Below, in pieces: positions 21,877-32,142 of a stretch of DNA of 64,000 bases (its first letter is position 1; the number at the start of each line of letters is the position of its first letter). Origin of the DNA: Gnetum montanum (Eukaryota > Streptophyta > Gnetopsida > Gnetales > Gnetaceae); assembly GCA_015680685.1 (NCBI GenBank), contig MNCI01001451.1, positions 675,591 to 739,590 on the forward strand, in the 5' to 3' direction. A model generated the notes under the pieces. The model searched no databases. It worked only from the letters and a program-made list of their open reading frames with translations, and was not told where the DNA came from. Both the position numbers and the translations under genes were made by a program.

Positions 21877-22189
21877 CTACAATCACAAGGGGCCGATCAT
21901 TAGTAAAGTTGCTTACAAAAGTTGAGTTATACCTTACTTCTTACCTTAATGAGTTTGTTTTCTTATTTCGTGTGATTCAAAGTTAAGAAATTTTGTGAAA
22001 ATGTCCCCTAAAAGTTTTAATATTGGGCCCAATTTGATTAGGTGCCTTCAATATTTAATTTCCTGGTGTAGATGAGGAGATAAGATTATCTTTGGCAATA
22101 TGTTTATCATTTTTATAATCAATTACCCTTTATAGTATCCTTTGGGCAATGATGAATTTCAAAAAATTTATGCATGATTTGGAGTGTAC

Positions 22190-22206
22190 CCTTCCCCCAC
22201 GACTAA
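22190..22206 (-). other. Internal G-rich polypurine-like tract in A1
   Basis: Minus-strand GTGGGGGAAGGGTA lies between the internal promoter and the accessory ORF. A similar tract (GTGGGGGAGGGGTA) occupies the same place in A2 at about 52004-52020. Both resemble the true PPT next to the 3' LTR (GTGGGGGTA in A2). Confidence 0.4.
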
Positions 22207-22383
22207 GCTAAACACTCTAGGTTCTGGTAGGCTCGATCAGAATGAGAATTAGAGTGCTAGGGAGCCAGTTATGGCTAGTTGACCAAGAGGTGTGCAAGTT
22301 GCAATTCATGGAAGAAAATTTGAAAAAATCCCCTCGCGTGAACAGTTGAGAATGATGTGGACGTGTGCTGGGGGTGGAGGTCC

Positions 22384-22460
22384 ATATATATAGTTTTTGT
22401 TGACGCAATATCGCATACCTGATAGCCCAGCCTTGATATCGCGTCCAACCTGATATCATG
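22384..22460 (-). promoter_or_regulatory. A1 internal U3-like promoter before the accessory ORF
   Basis: Plus atatatata at 22384-22392 is a TATA box on the minus strand. Just upstream (to the right) lie aatatcgc (22407) and GATATC at 22435-22440 and 22452-22457, the same words that cluster upstream of TATAAATA in the A LTR. The accessory ATG is about 510 bp downstream; in A2 the distance is about 505 bp. Promoter activity is inferred. Confidence 0.5.
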
Positions 22461-23584
22461 GCCTATTGAAAATAGGGTACTAAGAAAAATTGATAAATTT
22501 TTGAAATTCTAAGGTAGAAAATAAAGGACTTGAGTCAATGTAAAAGGTCCAGGGTAATATTGAACAAACTTGAAGGCACAAAAAGTATAATGTTGTAGAA
22601 TCTAACAATAAAAGTCATGAAAAGTATGAGGAAAAAGGACGTGTGTTGATACATAGGAACAGTTGAACCGAAAGGATGATAAGGGAAAGAATGTACTACT
22701 CAGAGGGTATAAAATGATGTAATGGTGATGTGTAATGAGTGGAAATTACAAGGGTTATGCAAGTGGGTCCTCCAAAAAGCAGGTTCCTACCTATGATGCC
22801 CTTATGTAACCACCCTGAAGATGTCTGTAGGCACTAGAGGTGAAATGTAGTCCACACCAATTCCACAAAACACACATATGTAGAGACCACCGTAATGAGG
22901 TATGAATTTTATGCTACACAAGACACAAGTCACAAATGCTTAAACAACTAGATGAGGTGAATTGTAGAAGGGATTGCAAAGATTGAGGCATGAGGTAACT
23001 AACCCAAGGTACAATGAATCTTGAGTGTAGGGCATGATTAATGTGTCATTAACCCATCGCTCCAAAATCAAGACCAAGTCCATTCCTTCGATCAGTGACA
23101 TCACATTGTTTCATCCCATGGTGGACATTCATAAGAGGATCATGATAGCAAGGTATACGATCACTTGGCATTTCATTCAATGGAGGAGTGATTTGAAATT
23201 TCTTCGCAGTGCATTTGTCTTGATCTTTTTGTTTCTTCTTATTTGGCCACTTTGGCACACTCTTCTTCTTCTTCTTTTCTTCTTTCTTCTTTTTTCTTTT
23301 TTTTTGATGATGCATAATCTAGAGAAGCCACCTACCTTCGGGCATGGGTGCATGTCTTTCGAGTGGGATCCCCTAGAATAGAATTAGGTTTATTTATTGA
23401 GTTCCTTTATTACTCTTACTCCCATTTTTCGTTAGATCTACAAGGATCTTAGTACAACTAGGCTACATGATAACTCTAACATATGTCATCAAAGAGAATC
23501 CACAAGTCCCCTTGATGTCACACCATGGCCATTCCCTCTTGGTTCATCCTTCTTCACTATGGGTATAATGAGCACAAAATTACT
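22461..23584. other. A1 non-coding spacer between gag and internal promoter
   Basis: No pol motif in any frame. It includes a pyrimidine tract on the plus strand (23262-23305, CTT-rich; polypurine on the element strand). The + ORF 23034-23381 and - ORF 23049-23315 straddle this tract and are low-complexity artefacts. The region aligns loosely with 52400-53468 of A2. Confidence 0.6.
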
Positions 23585-25589
23585 TTAAGTTTTAATGATG
23601 TCAAGAATAAATGGAAGGGTTGGATCCATGCATTTCATAAATATTGGGACCTGGTCATATCCAAACCACTGGGTGTCTTTTGATGTCATGGTTGGAACGT
23701 ACCCAAATTGGGATGCACACACTGTATTAAAGTTGACATAGTGGGAAAAGTTAGAAGATGAGGTTAACTGATAAGGAGTTGATCCACTATGGCACCCGTA
23801 ACCGTAAGATGGTATGCATGGATTAGTATGTCTCCCTACGTGGCTATATTCATTGGGCCTCATAGTTGTTGGAGTTTTTATTTGTGGCCCTAATAAGGTA
23901 ACACGAGGCATTGGGTTCAAGGAAAAAGATGCACCATAGTGTTGGACTTGTGGTGAGTTCAAAAATGCAGTGGTCTCAGAACTGTGCTGCCCCTTCCTAC
24001 AATTGTGTCTAAAGAAGGAACTCCTTCAATGTTGTGGAGGGTTTCCACTACTATTGATAGTAGAAGCATAAGTAACATTCATGGGTTAATGCTGTGGTGC
24101 AAATCCCTCAGGTACAGTCGGTGATGATGTAGAAGGAGGTGAAGGATGAGAATATTGAGGGTGAGGAGAAGTGTAAGGCACATGAGGTGGTGATCACTTT
24201 GAAAAGGACATAGGCTGATAGTACTTAGGAGAATAATAACAATGTGGTGAGATAGAAGATGTTGACCTAGTTGGGGAAATAGGATGTTGAACCTGATAAG
24301 CGCTTAGGTTCAGATGATATGAAGGGTGCGACCAATTTGAGGGTGGCCTCCCCCACGACTGGGATTTTTTCCACTGTGATTGAACACTGTATTTTTGTAT
24401 GAACTCTGGATGTAACATTCTTCCTCAATGCTCATGTAAATGTGACGAGATTAGGGATTGACCCTTGGGATGATCATACAGGTAAACATTACATTGATAC
24501 GTATGATTAGCAGTTGAGTTCTTATTCTCTTCAACCCTTCTTTTCGATTGTCTAAGGGTGTTCTGTCCTGCTTCCTAGTTCATCATGGTTCTAGCTCTAA
24601 TAATATTAGCATATTCTCCACATTTTTCATGTATCCATTCTATCATCTTACTGATCTTTACCTCAATTTCATCTAGTTATTGTAGTACTAGCAAAGATGG
24701 TTCCACCTCCTTGAGATGAGTTAATTTTTCCTCTTCCTGATTATGGACCTATGTTAAATTGAGATTTTGGTCCCGCTGAGATTTTTCAACATTCTCCCAT
24801 TTAGCCATTTCTCCTTCTTATTTTGCTACCCACTTAATAAGCTCTTGTAATTGGTGGGTTCGTAGCTCATATGGTTGACCTTGGGCATACATCCCTAAGG
24901 TCTCCCTTGTTTCATTACAGAGCCCATCCATGATGTGATACATTAGCCTTTCCTCAAAGAATCCATGGCTTGGGCAATTATTTAACAATGCATAGTATCT
25001 TTCTAAGGCCATGTCTAAGGTCATGTTGCACCTATTTCTATTCTTGGATTTGTCTCCTCAAGGCTGACACTCTTGCATAAGTTTGATATCTTTCATTGAA
25101 GAGTTCTACCATTTTCAGCCAATGTTGAATTGATTTTGGTCTTAAGGACCTGTACCATACTTTTGCTTGGCCAACGAGTATCATAGGAAATAGCTTAAGT
25201 GTTTTCCACCCATTATCAATATTGTTCCATACATAGGCATCATGGAAGGCTTGTAAAGGATGTTGTAGATCTAAATCATAGCCTCCTGAAAACTTGGGAA
25301 AGTTGTTTAAATCAAGCCTGGGTAGACAGCTTTCCTTGCGATGCCTGCGAGATATTCGAATAGCCTCTTATATATGCATTAGGCTCTTAGTGGCCAACAG
25401 GGGTTCATCATCACTAGGTAGGTTATGAATTTATGATTTGGGATGATGTTGTCTTCGTTTATATACATAGGAGACCCCTGCATAAGATTGAGTATTCCCA
25501 ACTTTGTTTTCATCATCATATAATTTGTTGGTTCTCCAATGAATTACCTTACTAGTTGTTGCATTATCATAGTCTTGTGAGAGAGACAT
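23585..25589 (-). pseudogene. A1 gag
   Basis: Starts MSLSQDYDNATTSKVIHW at 25589, about 115 bp after the PBS. The capsid-type core reads CLPRLDLNNFPKFSGGYD, then HDAYVWNNIDNGW, KLFPMILVGQAKVWYRSL, WLKMVELFNERYQTYARV (25300-25070), followed by YALLNNCPSHGFFEERLMYH (24990-24930). This is the retrotransposon-gag family pattern W-Y...F...Y. A zinc-like patch YQCNVYLYDHPKGQS (near 24480) matches A2's CDVCLYDHPNGQ. A Pro/Ser/Tyr-rich tail runs to the end near 23585 (VPIFMKCMDPTLPFILD). Several stops and frameshifts. Compared with A2 it has a shorter segment after the first 20 codons, probably a deletion near 25520. Confidence 0.75.
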
Positions 25590-25703
25590 TGTTTTGAATC
25601 ATGTGTGACTTAATTGAAATTAATGTCTTTTCTAAGAGATATATCATGAATACTTTGTTACAAAAATCTTGTATGATATAAGTAATCTAAATAACTAGCA
25701 CCA

Positions 25704-25721
25704 TCCCCGGAAACGGTGCCA
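25704..25721 (-). other. A1 primer-binding site (tRNA-Asp-like)
   Basis: Minus strand TGGCACCGTTTCCGGGGA, one base from the LTR end. It differs from the canonical plant Tat/Athila PBS (tRNA-Asp type) at two positions, one a CpG-type G-to-A change. Confidence 0.85.
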
Positions 25722-25722
25722 A

Positions 25723-26560
25723 TGATGAGTGGCGAGATATCCCTACACTCAACCATAAAAATATGAGCGTTCATGCATGAACCGATCGAACTTCACAGAT
25801 GGACTAGTTGTGATATCTAGATAGTTACTCATTAATCACAGTTTTCTATCTTCCCTACTAGACTAGTATTTGCTTTGTCACATATGGTTTAGTCTAGAGT
25901 GAGGTGTATGATGTGTTTCCTATCACTATGCTACTCCTAGGGACAATAGAAAATAACTTTGTTTTAAGCTAAGAGGGAAAGGGTGAAGAGAGTCTAAGCT
26001 AGCCTAAGTGTGATAAGCATCCATCCTTAATCATCTGTACACATCTTGGACCTCTTGTACTACCACTGGGATTACCAAGTGCATGTCCTAGGTATGCTAC
26101 TAGGATACCAAGTAATCACACTTAAATGCTCGTGATTAAGTCGTACTCATTCAGCATTTACTAACAAGGATAGGAGATGAGGGTAGAGAAATATTAATTA
26201 CAAAAGTAATAAATAACAATTAAAATTAAGTAAATGGTGCAATGATGAAGTAATCTTGATATTTATTTCTGATCATGTGCATGTCCAAGTATGTCACACT
26301 CAAATAAAGGTGTCGTACAACTACAATCATCACATTGTGGGCATGCACTAGGAGAAAGGGTTGAGAAGAACTAAAAATGAAAACTAACTTCTAACTAAAC
26401 TACTCCTTTCCTTTGTGCACCTACATGTGTATTTATAAGTCAGCATAGAAGTCACGATATCATGTATTCGATATTGCTCCAATATCGCTACTTAGGTCAC
26501 GATATCGTGGGTCTAATAATGCAAGTTCGATATTAGAGCCTAATGAATCATGATTCATTA
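25723..26560 (-). repeat. A1 5' LTR
   Basis: 838 bp, TGATGAG...TTCATTA (terminal CA decayed to TA), followed by TSD CAAGT. The minus-strand TATA-like TATAAAT is at 26431-26437, with GATATC-type words upstream at about 26455-26535. Transcription of A1 would start here and run leftward. Confidence 0.9.
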
Positions 26561-26565
26561 CAAGT

Positions 26566-26726
26566 GAATTGTGGATTACAGTTTGAGTAGAAACACAAAA
26601 AATAAAAGATCCTAAGCTTATTACACCTTGTTCTTAATAAAAAATAGGGTTGTCAGTTGACCAAGAGGTCACCATAATGGAAAAAAGCTTACACAAAGAA
26701 TGTCAAGGCCACAAGCGATCTCTTTA
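26566..26726. other. Spacer between A1 and MITE copy 2
   Basis: Short unannotated sequence. Together with 18053-18082 it is the original insertion site of A1. Confidence 0.4.
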
Positions 26727-27110
26727 GGGCTCAATCACATGGTATGGTTTTTGCATCATGGCATAGCTAATATTTAAATTAATCAAATAGCCATGATCTA
26801 TGTTATTTTTCACATGCATGGTTAAAGCAGTCAAATAGCTATGATCTATATTATTTGTCAAGTGCATTATTTTTTACTATAACATGATCTTAGTTTTAAC
26901 TGATGTAGCATTCACATGAATGCTCACAACCCTGACCATAGTTGCAAGGCCAGTGGAAACCATGTGCAACTAAAATTAATCATCAAAGACCATGGTTTTG
27001 CAAAAAGAAACAACAATAAATTATGTGGTTGTTTGTAGGTATACAGCTTGGCCAATCAAATGGCCACAGTTAGGCATATCAACCAAAAGTTGTGACAGGT
27101 GACTAAGCCC
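26727..27110 (+). mobile_element. MITE copy 2 (PIF/Harbinger-like)
   Basis: 384 bp, starts GGGCTCAATCACATG and ends with its degenerate inverse (gtgactaagccc). Flanked by TTA on the left and TCA on the right, consistent with a mutated 3-bp duplication of the PIF/Harbinger type. Non-coding; internal sequence is shared with copies 1 and 3. Confidence 0.7.
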
Positions 27111-27154
27111 TCAAACTAGTTCTTATTAATTTTCAATTATGATGGAGCCACTCA

Positions 27155-27547
27155 GGGCTCAGTCACATGTTATGGTTTTTGCATCATGGCATGGCTAAAA
27201 TTTATTGTAGTTAAATAGCCATGGCCTACATTGTCTGTCACATGATTTATTTTTGGCCATGGCATAGCTTTTAATTTCAAATGACATGGCATTCAAATAA
27301 ACATTTGCACAAGTTTTGGCCATGGCATGGCTTTTAATTTCAAATGACATGGCATTAAATGTTTACAGTATTGTATACACCTGCAACCATTTCGAAACCA
27401 TGCATAACTAAAATTAATTGCAAAAGACCATGTCTTTCTAAAAGAAACAATGATAAATTACATGGCAGTTTGCAAGTGTATGGATTGGCAAATCAAATGG
27501 CCATGGTTAGCCATACCAACCAAAAATAGTAGGATGTGATTGAGCCC
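27155..27547 (+). mobile_element. MITE copy 3 (PIF/Harbinger-like) with internal duplication
   Basis: 393 bp, 44 bp after copy 2 and in the same orientation. It starts GGGCTCAGTCACATG and ends gatgtgattgagccc, so the terminal inverted repeats are well kept; the inverted similarity extends over about 40 bp. Flanked by TCA on both sides. A 63-bp internal duplication begins ttttggccatggcat at 27251 and again at 27314. Confidence 0.75.
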
Positions 27548-27554
27548 TCAAGTC

Positions 27555-28663
27555 TTGGTGGAACAAACTACAAGAAAACCTAATTTACACATACCATGTA
27601 GAATTGATATTTGAAGCTCAATAACACTTTAAAAAGTCTCATTTACACATATAACTAAAGAGGTATTTGATAAAAGTAGATCAATATGATTTTCAAAAAC
27701 ACTACTTAAATTATGATGTTTAATAACACTTCTTAAAAAATACCAGTTAAGTTTTTCATAAGCTTTTGCAAAATTAAGTTTAAGAAGAATGGCTTTTTGG
27801 TTGGTGGAAGAAGTCCAATGCATAGCCTCAACAAGAGTAACCACATTTTCTAAGATATACTTGCCTTGAACAAAACCAATTTGCTCTTTGCTAATGAGCT
27901 AAGGAAGAAACAATTTCAATTTATTAGCTATAGCTTTAGCAACAAATTTATGGATGACATTCAAAAGAGAAATTGGGCACCTATTGCTAATGCACATACT
28001 ATCTCCTATTTTGGGTAGTAACTTAATAATTCCAACATTCATCAATTTGCCAAAAGAACCTTTTGTAAGAGCTTCTTATACACATTGTACTTAAGAGAAG
28101 GCCAATTTTTTTAAAAAAAATGTTGTAGGAAGACCATCCATACTAGGGGCTTTATCATCATAAATTTGTTGCAAAGCCTTAAAAACATAATCTTTAGAGA
28201 GAGGAGTAGCAACACCAAATAGGGAATAATTAAAAGGAGTAATGACTCCCAAGCAATCATCAGCCACAACTATATTAATATCTTCTTTAAGAAAAATATT
28301 AAAATAATAATTAAAGAAGGCTTGTAAAATATCATTTTTGGAAGTGAAGATATTACCATCAACCTGAATAGTTGGAATTTTTGTGGAGTATTATCTTCCT
28401 TTAAGAAAATGAAAAAAATCTTTAGTAGCCTAGTCTCCCATATGAAGTCAAGAAAGTCAGGCAAGAAGGTGAGCTCCTCTAGCTTCATGATGATTAATAA
28501 TACACATATTTTCTTTGGCAATTTATAGACTTCAAATCTGAGCCTTTGTAGTTTCACCTCTATTAATTATATTCTATAAGGAGATATCCTTACTATGGTT
28601 GGATTTATGTAAAGTTACTTGAGAAGCCATCATTTTCCATACATGTTTAGAAAAATGCTAAAA
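27555..28663 (-). pseudogene. L1-type LINE, piece 3: reverse transcriptase N-terminal half
   Basis: Minus-strand reading shows, in order, APSMDGLPTTFF (the usual PGPDG region), MNVGIIKLLPKIGD, PISLLNVIHKFVAKAIANKL, LISKEQIGFVQGKYILENVV, and LLKLNFAKAYEKLNWYFL (27800-27745; motif A Asp changed to Asn). It stops after SLVICVNETF near 27630, before the GIRQGDPLSP region and the catalytic FADD, so the 3' half is gone. It is the continuation of the LINE pieces at 47195-47838 and 56830-57448; the pieces are separated by the B1-B2 complex and by A2. Stops and frameshifts are frequent. Confidence 0.8.
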
Positions 28664-28668
28664 GCGAG
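28664..28668. repeat. Left target-site duplication of the B1-B2 complex (GCGAG)
   Basis: GCGAG here and GCAAG at 47190-47194 flank the outermost LTRs; one transition separates them. Confidence 0.75.
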
Positions 28669-29535
28669 TGATGAGAAATGGGTATACCCTACGCCCAACC
28701 ATATGAATCACTAGCGATCACTAAGCAATCCAATTGAATTCCATAGACTTTAACTCTCTAAGTACATTGGGCTCTAGGAGGTGAACCTAATTGTTGCAAT
28801 CATTATCTTCACAGTTCCACTTGTGAAGTGCAAGTGTATGATTAAGTGTAACTAAGGCATATGATTTTTATCATTTTATCTTTTATGATTTAAGTCACCT
28901 AAGAACAAGAATAAAGTAATTAAATTCTTGATTAATCTAATAACTAGCTAATATTTAACTAATCATAACATAAGCATCAATTCTCACTTTTGGTACACAT
29001 CTTGAACATGTTGAAACACTACTAGGTTACCAAGCGTTAGGCACTACTAGGATTACCAAGCGTTAGCGTATGCTCAAAGTGGTCATAGTTATGTTTGCTA
29101 TTTACTTGATATTAATTAATTACTTAGAAATATTAAAGTAAATTGCATGAATATTAAATACATCAAGAAAACATTAATCTATCCCAAGTGCTACAAGGTT
29201 TGATCAGAAAAGCTCATCTTTATTACCATTCACATTGAGGTGCTTAAGCACATCAAAGCTCAAATAAATATCTGTATACTTCTTTGACTCCTACTATAGG
29301 CACTCAAAAAATATTCTAACTTTTCGAGGAAAAAACTGCAAGAGCTTCACTACAACTAAGGAAAGATTGCCATAAATGCAATGGGTAAACACACATTTAT
29401 AAGTGAAAATAGGGGGCCATGTCAACAGGTACATGTCAATGTGGCAAACCTCACATCGACAGGATCACATTGAAAAGATCATATAAATAGGGTTGCATCA
29501 ATTATCAATATGATCACATTGACAAGATCATATCA
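28669..29535 (-). repeat. B1 3' LTR
   Basis: Starts TGATGAGAAATGGG. Blocks shared with 46324-47189 include ccatagactttaactctctaag, ttggtacacatcttgaac-type text, and caggcactcaaaa. The inner end near 29535 is fused directly to sequence that in B2 lies about 1.9 kb inside the internal region (gggctcaattattcac). Confidence 0.8.
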
Positions 29536-30060
29536 AGAGGGCTCAATTATTCACAAAAAAGAAGTTTTGGGATGGAGAATAAATTTGTATTAGAGAAATG
29601 TCATTAGGGAGTGCATAGTTTGATGTAACCGATGGGGACTGCAAAAGGATTTGATTATGAAAATATGTAAGGATAAGAAAATTCCTACCCAAGAGAAATG
29701 CAAGTGGATCCTTACCATAGCAAGCTCACATCCTTTTTGCCCTTGAATCTCCTTAAACCAAGACTTTTGTGGATCCTACAGTTGATTAATGGTTATGGAA
29801 AGTTAAGTACCTAATCCTAATAGAATTAAACTCATTAAACTAAGACATTGAACAAGACATGGAAAATTGGCAATAAGGTGAAATTATGGGAAGCATTGGT
29901 GGATGAGAGAGAGAGAGGGATGGAGTTATGTATCCTGGTCACATGAAGTCCTAGGTGGATTTTGTAGTTAAAGTGACTCAATAATGATCATCATTAGTCT
30001 AGATCAAAACCATCCACTTTTAGTAACTTCACATTAATACTCTAAGACAAGTCCATCCCC
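29536..30060. other. B1 non-coding region 3' of integrase
   Basis: Nearly the same as 39790-40370 of B2. Holds a short GA-rich run (gagagagagaggga, near 29905). In B2 the corresponding region is followed by the internal promoter and accessory ORF; in B1 these are deleted. Confidence 0.6.
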
Positions 30061-30680
30061 TCAAGACACAAGATCAAAAATTAGTGAATGTAGCACCCAA
30101 AACCTATTCATAATATTTTGTTGTATAAATTTTGTGGCAGTCAATGATGTACAATTACTAATGGCTGCTGCTTCTTCCCATTTTGTGCAGTAGTCAACTA
30201 CTACTATAATATACGCCTTTCCATTGAACATGAGTGTGATGGAACCCATGAAGTCAATGCCCCATATGTTGAAAGGCTCTAGTGGTTGAATCCACTATTG
30301 AGGACCTTCCATGCGAATGGTCATCCCCCCATCACATTGACAATGTTCACAAGACTTGATGAACTGGTGGATGTCCCTAAAGGTTATAGGCCAATAGTAT
30401 CCTTCCATTAGGATTTTTATGCCCATGTGTCTCCCTGCATAGTGGCCTCCACAAGGCCTTTCGTGAGCATCTTGGAGAATGCACAGTTGATCTTCGTCAA
30501 GGACACACCAATGAATTAGACCATCGGCACACACCTTGTAAAGGTGTTTGTTAATTTCCATGAAGTATTTGGCCCAATGAAGAAATTGTTGCTTCTTCCT
30601 AAAATCTAAGTGTTTTGGCATCTCTTGAGTAAGAAGATAGGTGAGGATGCCATTATACCATGTTACCTTTGTAGGCATTT
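30061..30680 (-). pseudogene. B1 integrase, truncated
   Basis: The H2C2 zinc domain is well kept: DAHERPCGGHYAGRHMG then YYWPITFRDIHQFIKSCEHC (30480-30330). The core then begins with IWGIDFMGSI and YIIVVVDYCTKWEEAAAI (30215-30160; first Asp present). The second Asp region reads LHSLIFDL instead of the usual ISDNGTHF type and the frame ends at about 30061. The Glu-bearing part, still visible in B2, is missing here. Upstream, LTQEMPKHLDFRKKQQFLHW is the connection to RNase H. Confidence 0.8.
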
Positions 30681-32140
30681 GTTCACTTATTACTCCAATA
30701 AAGAGAAGTTCATTTAGAAACTAATCAGAGAGTAAGCTCTCCTTCTCTTTGTTATCCCATCTTAAGTGAGAGAGGTGGTCAGTGACCACATTCTTGGTTC
30801 CTTTTCAATCTACCATAGTGAGATTGAATTTCTACAAGATCACGAGCCATCGTATGACACAAGGGCTCACCGTCAACTTATTCATAAGGAAGCAAATTGC
30901 ACTGTGGGTCCATATGTACAAATACTTTGTAACCTAGCACATAATTTCTAAACTTTTCTAGTGCATACACCACTACCATTAGTTATTTCTCATGGTGGTG
31001 TAGTTTAACTATGCTCCCACAATGTTTTGGCTCATGCAATATTTGTAATATGGATGTTTCTTATCGTTCATCTGCATGAGAACAACTCCTAAAGTATAGT
31101 TAGATGAGTCTATCATGATGTGGAAAGGCTTGGACTAGTCTAGTGCTCATAGAATTGGTGTTTCTACAAGTTTCTTTTTTAATTGTTGGAATGCATGTTC
31201 ATATTCCTTGGTCCATATGAAAGGTGCATCTTTCTGTATAAGCTCTACCAACAACTTTGTGATCTTAGAGAAATTATCAATACATCATTGGTAGTAGCCA
31301 GTCTGTCTAAGCAATGACCAAACATCTTTAATGATCTTTGGTTGGCATGTTATTCCTTGGATGACCCGTATCTTTTCTGGGTCTACCCCAATCCCTTTTT
31401 GTAAAATTTGGTGCCCTAACATAATGGCTTCTTAGACCATAAGATGGCTCTTTTTCCAGTTGAGTTGTACGTTTGTCTCTACACATCTTTTTAGTACTTA
31501 CTCAAGTCGGTCCAAGGCTTGCTTAAAGGTAGCTCCATAGGTGAAAAAGTCATCCATGAAGACTTCAGCACCACTACCAATTTGTTGTTGAAAGATATTA
31601 AGGACCAAGCATTGAAATGTTGCAAGGACATTACATAGACTAAATGGCATCTTACAATGTGCAAAAGTTCCCCAAGGACTCATGAATGTTGTCTTGGCCT
31701 GGTCTTCTAGCACAATTTGGATTTGGTTATAGTCACTATAATCATTCAAGAAACTATAATAACAATGCTTGGATATGGTGTCTAACACTTGATCTACAAA
31801 TGACAAAGGAAAGTGATTTTTAAACATTGCTATATTTAATAGCCTAAAGTTGATGCAAGCCTACCATTTACCATCCTTCTTTGATATAATTATGAGTGGA
31901 CTAACCCACTCACTATCCGCGATTGGATAGATGAACCCTACTTTGAGGAGTTTCTCTATCTCCTCCTTGATGATTTGCTTCAACTTGTGGTTTAGTTACC
32001 TCTGCAGATGCCTTCTAAGCTTCATGGCTCGGTCAATGTAAATCTAATGCTGGCATATCCTTGGATTGATTCCTGTTAGCTCTGGATATCACCAAGCAAA
32101 GGCTATTGATCATTTATTCCCCACTTTCAACAACTTTTCA
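30681..32140 (-). pseudogene. B1 reverse transcriptase-RNase H
   Basis: RT blocks: FPLSFVDQVLDTISKHCYYS, FLNDYSDYNQIQI (motif A Asp to Asn), KTTFMSPWGTFAHCKMPFSL, EVFMDDFFTYG near 31570-31545 (catalytic DD kept). RNase H follows with IDSSNYTLGVVLMQMND (near 31110-31060) and a decayed THSAICFLMN region. FxDD and the order RT-RNase H-integrase fit the Ty3/gypsy Tat/Athila group. Frameshifts and stops interrupt; the longest open part is 31498-31827. The neighbouring + ORFs are antisense shadows. Confidence 0.8.
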
Positions 32141-32142
32141 TT

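Larger units (their letters stand above)
18088..26560 (-). mobile_element. Element A1: complete, pol-less Tat/Athila-like LTR retrotransposon
   Basis: Full structure on the minus strand: 5' LTR (25723-26560), tRNA-Asp-like PBS, gag (25589-23585), non-coding spacer, internal U3-like promoter (22384-22460), accessory ORF (21876-19109), polypurine tract, 3' LTR (18088-18928). A perfect 5-bp target-site duplication CAAGT flanks it (18083-18087 and 26561-26565). No protease, RT, RNase H or integrase motif occurs anywhere inside, while a second copy (A2) has the same layout. It is therefore a structured non-autonomous family, not a random deletion product. Confidence 0.85.

Noticed and set aside
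23034-23381. 115-residue + ORF with a hydrophobic run and an overlapping Lys-rich - ORF
   Set aside because: Both are produced by the CTT/AAG low-complexity tract at 23262-23305 and are not conserved in A2.
29900-29920. GA-rich run as a polypurine tract of B1
   Set aside because: It is not adjacent to the LTR, and the same run in B2 lies some 2.4 kb from the 3' LTR; a plain simple repeat is more likely.
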